39,174 bases of DNA, taken from contig CASCGD010000015.1 in NCBI GenBank assembly GCA_949132985.1, forward strand, positions 1 through 39,174, written 5' to 3'. The position numbers and the translations under genes are program-made. Shown in pieces: positions 34,192-39,174 of the stretch. The first letter of the stretch is position 1. The number at the start of each line of letters is the position of its first letter. The notes under the pieces were generated by a model, which saw only the letters and a program-made list of their open reading frames with translations, was not told the DNA's origin and did no database searches. The DNA is from an uncultured Lachnospiraceae bacterium (GTDB lineage Bacteria; Bacillota; Clostridia; Lachnospirales; Lachnospiraceae).

Positions 34192-35300
34192 TAAAGCGAT
34201 CCGCTCCATTCCGGCGAAAATGCTTCCCCAACCTGAATAAATGATTCCTTGCGGTTCCAATTGCAATGTGAGGACTGATAACACCGCTTGCAGGGATCAT
34301 CCATCTCTTTTTGGTTATTAACTATTTTTCGATAATTCACATATTCCGGCGCATTCCATATGTCCATAAAGGGCTTGTCCTTATCGAACTCGAAAAACTG
34401 CACCGGCGTGGACATACACGGACGCACAAAACCATCTGAACCTAAAAAGAAATCTCTCCACGAAACAAAACAATCTTTATGAAAACGATCCTCAGCCACA
34501 TCCTCACCCACGTAGTGCGGCAGCTTCAATACAACTCCCAGCTCCTCTCCGACCTGAATCGCCTTTTCAAATACCTCATGTACAAGTTCGTCTTCTCCCC
34601 ACAAAGTTTCATTAAGTAAATCCTCACCGAATACGGTTAAGTAGACAACTTTTACTTCCTCTATACCAATTTCCGCCGCTAAACGTACCAAATCAGGCAG
34701 CTCCTGTATATTAGAACGCATAGCGCAAAAAACGAAATTAATCCATGGATACTTTAATCCACGCTCTTTTTTCATCTGAACGATTTCCTTCAGATCTTCT
34801 GTAATTTGATCGATTTTTGAACCTCTTCGAATACGTCCATTTGTCTCGTCCGTCGCTCCGTCCAGACTTACGGCGAACACATCCACATTATAGTCAAAAA
34901 TAGCATTTTTTATTTTTTTCAGGTTCATCCCGTTCGTGCAAAAATACTTCCTTGCGCTGTGCATATTAATAATTTGCAGCATTTCATTAAAATGAGGATG
35001 AATCGTAGGCTCGCCCCAACCCATCAGGGTGACCTCTTCTGCTACGTCCATCAATGGCTCAAAGCTGCGAAATACATCCATATCAAACATAGTTGGCTTA
35101 AAATCGGCCGCATTCCGCCCGCACATGACACAGTCTAAATTACATGCATTTGTCAATTCAAACACAAGCCGCCTGGGATAAGATTCTAAAATTGTTTTTC
35201 CATTCTCCAACTCACGAATGTTTAAATCTGTATTCTCCTGCTGGCGATTTGTCAACTCTTTTCCATTAAATAATGTTTTTGTTTTTGCCCGTAATATCAT
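34191..35300 (-). CDS. Radical SAM protein with SPASM-like C-terminus
   Basis: Radical SAM enzymes use a 4Fe-4S cluster and S-adenosylmethionine for hard hydrogen-abstraction chemistry. In this 369-residue protein the cluster motif is CNLDCVMCG (C53, C57, C60), followed by the SAM-binding GWGEPT near residue 94. Near the end, cysteines in HKDCF, RPCMS, and DPCKRCYQSSHCNW form a SPASM/twitch-type auxiliary cluster domain. Related enzymes epimerise or dehydrogenate sugars or modify peptides, but no precursor peptide gene is seen here. It is coupled to the methyltransferase gene by a one-base overlap. The substrate is unknown. Confidence 0.85.
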   Translation of the reverse strand: MILRAKTKTLFNGKELTNRQQENTDLNIRELENGKTILESYPRRLVFELTNACNLDCVMCGRNAADFKPTMFDMDVFRSFEPLMDVAEEVTLMGWGEPTIHPHFNEMLQIINMHSARKYFCTNGMNLKKIKNAIFDYNVDVFAVSLDGATDETNGRIRRGSKIDQITEDLKEIVQMKKERGLKYPWINFVFCAMRSNIQELPDLVRLAAEIGIEEVKVVYLTVFGEDLLNETLWGEDELVHEVFEKAIQVGEELGVVLKLPHYVGEDVAEDRFHKDCFVSWRDFFLGSDGFVRPCMSTPVQFFEFDKDKPFMDIWNAPEYVNYRKIVNNQKEMDDPCKRCYQSSHCNWNRKESFIQVGEAFSPEWSGSL

Positions 35301-35336
35301 TTTTCCTTATCGTCCTTTCCTATCCCATTTTTCAAA

Positions 35337-38023
35337 TTATTCAGCTGGCAAAAATTTCATAGTTGTCTCCGGAACATATCCCTCTAAAGCTGCATATGCA
35401 TTTTCTGCAAGCAGCTTGCGCACCTTACTTGCGGAGATGACATCCTTTCCGAATTTTTTCCTTGGAATTTCAATTACACGAATACCCGCATCACCTAAAA
35501 TTGTCTTCATGTCAAGATTATACTGCGCCGTAACTTTATCTGTAGGTTCTTCACCTACAAACCGCGTCGTAATGCCAAATGCAGGCGCTATGTAATGCGC
35601 AAATATTTTTAAATCAAGAAAGGTATCATAGCATTCCTTTGTAGGTGAATCTTTCAAAAAATACCCTGGGAATGTAATCGTTGATATCATAAATTTGCCA
35701 CTTGGAACCACAACTACATTTTCAAACTGACTACTTCCCTCCCGTACCATGCAAAAACGTTTCTCAAAAGGGAAAATAGATTTATTCTCTTCCACTACAA
35801 ATACATACAGTAAATCTACCAGACGCGACGCTGTATCAATTAAATACTGATGTCCATAGGTAAAAGGATTGCAGTTCATAACGACGGCACCCACCTTACC
35901 TTCCCGAAAACTATCCCGGTTCAAATCAATACCCAGGCAAATCTTTCGGTAGCCTTCGTCCTGCTTGAGTCTTCCCTTCACCTCTGCGACAAAACTTCTG
36001 ATCTTCGATTCCAGATCCTCTTCTACATGAAACGAATGATCTTCCGTCCCCTGAACCATATCTTCCTTTATCGCATCAAAAAATTTTTCTGCCAGAAGCA
36101 TATATCCTTTATAGCCCAAATGACCAATTGTATCCCAGTACCATGTTTCCCCCGAAAAAGCTTTGCTAATCTCACTGTAATCTATTCTTATTTCCTTTTC
36201 TTTCAATATAAAATCTTTTTCCAGCACAATTACCATATCTTCCGGCTTAATTTCCCGGTCCAGTATTTTATTATACAAATCATAACTCCAGACGCCCTCA
36301 CAGGATAAATCAGCAACTCTATATGAATAGCCCGCATCGTTTACCTTCTTCTGGAGGCAGGATGCAAATGTATGTTTATCCTCAACACCATATCCCGCAA
36401 AATTACATGCTCCAATCAGCCAAATTGTCCTTGAAAACTTTTCCGGTACATCCAAAACCACCCTGCTGCCATATGTATCCGTATTAAAATATTGAGAATG
36501 ATAATTGCTTAAAAATTTTACATATCCTTCATTAATTTTTATGGTCTTGCAGTCTTCCATATCCCGCAAAACTTTATCTAACGGATAATTTCCATCGCCG
36601 CACATTTCTAACACAAAATCATTTGAAAATTTTTCTTTCCGATGAATATAATTGTATCTGATTCTTTCCGGGTATGTCGGATAATCACAATAAAGGTGCG
36701 CTTGTACCGGGTAAATATATACATGTTCAGTTAATTTGCATAGCAGTTCATATACTGCGCGTTCACACACAGACCTTAATATTCGGTCTCTTAAAGAACA
36801 ATTAAAGCATCCTTCCACCACCTTTACCATGCAGTTTTCATCAATCACATATTTTTTCCCGGGCAACATTTCTTCCCATTTATTTGCCACCTGTAATTTA
36901 CATTTCTTTACGATCTCATCTTTCAATGTCTCCGCGCATATATTATTATCCGCAAACAGAACCCCCTCAAATCCCTCCTCTTTTAATGCTTTTAAACATG
37001 CGACTCCCGCCTCTACGTACGTTTCACCTGTCAAACGATCTCCTGTAATTTGTTTGTAGCGCCATATCAGTTCAAATATCTCAATCAGTTCTGAAACTCT
37101 TATTTTTTCACAATACCGCCCGCCTCTTGAAAACAGCAATACTTCCATCGGGGACATGGAATCCAGTTTCATATCTCCGCTCTGTCCAGCAAATGATTTT
37201 CTGTCATATACACAGATACCACAATTACTGATTATTTGTGCCAATTGACGAAAATACCTGTTTGATGAGCCAAAGACGACGGTTTCATATTCAAAAATAT
37301 GCTTCCAGTCACTGACCGCCTCCAAATCCAGCTTTTCTATTTTAGAAAAAATATAAAATGAAGCAAGGTCTTTTGCGGAAAGTGCAGCAGATTCATATCC
37401 CTTCTTTTGATTTATATACAATACACCATTATCATTCAGGCAGATGATCTTTGATTTCTCATCCGCATAGAAGCATTCCTCTATATCTTCCATGATCTCC
37501 AAAGAAATATTTTCCGCCGCAGCCATATAATGACCCAAGTTCCCCATCAACTCTTTTGCCATTTTTAGGGAAACACTGTCTGCGCCTGTTAAAATAATCT
37601 TTCGAATATCGTCGGATTCCAAAAAAAATTTTATAGACTCATTTCTTTGTGCTTCTAAAATATCTTCCAGGCGCTCATCCGGGCTGAAGCGATCAATCTG
37701 AAACAACAACTTCCCCGATTCATCTACGACAGGGATATTGCTGATTCTCCAATAATTCTCAAATATTTTCCTGGCCTCAGTAAATGCCTGTTCTTCATCC
37801 GCAAAAACAATATATTTCATATCAGCGGTTATAAATTCTCTTACATCTATCCCTTCTCGATTGTACTTTTCATACCTTCCTATATCGCCTTTTGTAATAC
37901 CCCCCCAATTTTTCCATCCCTGGTGATAAACACGATATCTGCACCTTTACAAAAATTCATTATAATATTTGTATAAGATATTTCCGCATCCTCTATCATG
38001 TACATATTTTCATTCTTAAACAT
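35337..38023 (-). CDS. CBS/SGNH-like/CitC-like multidomain protein, split by a frameshift
   Basis: The gene starts with MFKNENMYMIEDAEISYTNI (ATG at 38023), reaches DGKIGG at a G7 run (37900-37906) and, as sequenced, stops at 37880 after 47 codons. Adding one G continues it as ITKGDIGRYEKYNREGI and into an 827-residue frame whose first ATG is at 37820, giving 895 residues. The rejoined N-terminus is a CBS-domain pair (DGK..ITKGDI, then ISNIPVVDESGKLLF). Numbering from 37820, about 465-585 is SGNH-hydrolase-like (GACNFAGYG, with Cys where Ser is usual, and DTIGHLG). About 642-827 is a citrate-lyase-ligase-like nucleotidyltransferase (NPFTYGHQYLI, ISASKVRKLL). No citrate lyase genes are near. 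Confidence 0.75.
37900..37906 (-). repeat. Poly-G tract at the frameshift (possible contingency locus)
   Basis: Seven consecutive C on the plus strand, G7 in the coding strand, lie exactly where the CBS-domain reading frame is interrupted. Eight G would restore a CBS motif of canonical length (D-G-K-x-x-G-x-I-T). Slippage at such tracts switches surface-glycan genes on and off in several bacteria. A sequencing or assembly error cannot be excluded. Confidence 0.6.
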
Positions 38024-38076
38024 TTTCGCCACTCACTTCCCGCAAAGCCACCTTGTCTCTGAAATTTTCTGACCGC

Positions 38077-39174
38077 TTATATGTGAAAAACAGATCCGGC
38101 CGGAGCACCTGCCTGCATAAGCTGCTTTCTGACTTCTTTATATACTTTTTTATTTAATATTGTTACAGCTATGCTGTCATAATCATATTTTGGAATATCT
38201 GCTAACGGAATAACCCCATGCTCCCAATTCATCTTAAGCCAGTCTCTATCAGAATTCTTATCAGAAACCGCAACTATTTTGATATTGTCATAATCATGCC
38301 CGATTTTATACAATATCCTGACACCATGTTCACCTGCACCATATATGATAACCCGGCTGGCGTTTTTATTAAGTTTATTCAGCTTTCTTTCCTCTTTAAT
38401 CGGCGCCAGATATTGCGGTGAAATTTTCCTGGCTATGCTTTTTGGTACGATACTCCACAAATAAAACCATACCATTGGTACATCCGTCATATTTCTGAGA
38501 TGTTTTTTATACCTAATCAGCTTTTTTACAGATAAGCTGCCGCCCGCTCTGAGATCTATGGCCCCCTGCCACGAAAAAGTTCCCGTATTCTCAGTAAAAC
38601 TTTTTTTTGCGATATTTTTCACCTCATCATACTCACCTGGCAGGCAATCAACACAAACATTTATCATTTCAGCGAAGCCTTTTAACATTTCCTTATTTTG
38701 CATAGCCGCCGCCAGTCCTCTGCAAGGCGAATGTTTATACACGCCATGATTGATATATGCTATTTTATAATTTCCGTATGCCAACGCTTTGAATACGGCA
38801 TAGACAATGACTCCTGTGTTTTTCATCTCCAGGCATTCTGTCATCCACTTCTCCATATCTTTGATAAGCCTGCGGGACAAAATAAATGCACACCAATGCG
38901 TCATACTCCAGAAAAAATTTTTAAAAAAAAGTCTGTAATCCAAATCAACTTCGCTGCTCAACCCCAGTTCATTTTTGTAAATGTGAATCACATCATATTT
39001 TTTCTCTAACAAATCAAATACCGGATCTTCATATTCATCTAATAACAAAATCGCCGTATCTCCACACAGCCACACATACTCATAGTCATCTGCACATTTA
39101 AGCAAGGCATCCCTTACCTTTGTATTTCCGTATAAGTCATCTTCAGGATCTTTATAATGTACATATTTTAAGCA
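38077..39174 (-). CDS. Glycosyltransferase-like protein with C-terminal YGAG domain (partial)
   Basis: The frame is open to the right edge of the window, so the N-terminus is missing; 365 codons remain. The visible part begins CLKYVHYKDPEDDLYGN and soon has DDYEYVWLCGDTAILLLD, resembling the stretch before and around the metal-binding aspartates in GT2 enzymes, so a GT2-like catalytic domain is likely but not certain. The C-terminal 110 residues form the YGAG module (RVIIYGAGEHGVRILYKIG...VAVSDKNSDRD), with a final AVTILNKKVYKEV segment. It lies 53 bases upstream of the frameshifted gene, so they probably share a transcript. Confidence 0.65.
   Translation of the reverse strand, partial: CLKYVHYKDPEDDLYGNTKVRDALLKCADDYEYVWLCGDTAILLLDEYEDPVFDLLEKKYDVIHIYKNELGLSSEVDLDYRLFFKNFFWSMTHWCAFILSRRLIKDMEKWMTECLEMKNTGVIVYAVFKALAYGNYKIAYINHGVYKHSPCRGLAAAMQNKEMLKGFAEMINVCVDCLPGEYDEVKNIAKKSFTENTGTFSWQGAIDLRAGGSLSVKKLIRYKKHLRNMTDVPMVWFYLWSIVPKSIARKISPQYLAPIKEERKLNKLNKNASRVIIYGAGEHGVRILYKIGHDYDNIKIVAVSDKNSDRDWLKMNWEHGVIPLADIPKYDYDSIAVTILNKKVYKEVRKQLMQAGAPAGSVFHI

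Noticed and set aside
34191-35300. A RiPP maturation system around the radical SAM gene
   Set aside because: I found no small precursor-peptide gene next to it, and the neighbours are glycan enzymes.
35337-37820. A genuine citrate lyase ligase gene
   Set aside because: No citrate lyase subunit genes are nearby, and the N-terminal acetyltransferase-like part of CitC is replaced by CBS and SGNH-like regions.

Overview
The window looks like the chromosome of a Lachnospiraceae-type member of the Clostridia. The evidence is the Firmicute S10/spc ribosomal gene order with a zinc-ribbon S14, strong AGGAGG ribosome binding sites, a C_GCAxxG_C_C family protein, a SWIM/SNF2 pair, an AAA-ATPase-like/PD-(D/E)XK protein, and hairpin repeats of the kind scattered through that family. 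This is an inference from content; no taxonomic search was possible.

Layout. (1) 1-7870, minus strand: ribosomal operon reading from rpsJ (S10) to rpsH (S8), leaving the window on the left. A good promoter and a structured leader of about 225 nt precede rpsJ. REP-like repeats flank rpsH, and a cluster of hairpins sits between rpsJ and rplC. (2) 7871-8603: about 0.7 kb without genes, holding two very long inverted repeats. (3) 8604-9470, plus: an RlmI-like methyltransferase. (4) 9516-16385: first surface-glycan block, with a double-domain glycosyltransferase, two convergent LicD paralogues, and two tandem Gfo/Idh/MocA oxidoreductases, one fused to a TagD-like cytidylyltransferase. (5) 16566-23209, minus: a C_GCAxxG_C_C protein, a SWIM protein, a SNF2 ATPase and an AAA-ATPase/nuclease protein, unrelated to the glycan theme. 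(6) 23283-39174, minus: second glycan block. It contains phosphonopyruvate decarboxylase, a Fom1-type cytidylyltransferase-PEP mutase fusion, a Rossmann enzyme, a LicC-like nucleotidyltransferase, a sugar epimerase, a metallophosphoesterase, two GT2 enzymes, a third LicD, a methyltransferase, a radical SAM enzyme, a CBS/SGNH-like/CitC-like giant protein broken by a poly-G frameshift, and a truncated glycosyltransferase-like gene.

How the genes may work together (inference): PEP mutase makes phosphonopyruvate and the decarboxylase makes phosphonoacetaldehyde. An unassigned enzyme, possibly the Rossmann protein, converts it further. The cytidylyltransferase half of the mutase activates the product as a CMP-phosphonate. 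LicD proteins, which belong to the phosphocholine-transfer family, could then place the phosphonate on a glycan built by the glycosyltransferases. No aminotransferase for 2-aminoethylphosphonate and no iron-type phosphonoacetaldehyde reductase is visible here, so the identity of the phosphonate is open.

The most interesting signals are the G7 tract that splits the CBS/SGNH-like/CitC-like gene (a possible phase-variation switch), the phosphonate branch without a recognised third enzyme, and a small YGAG Rossmann module shared by four proteins of the glycan locus.
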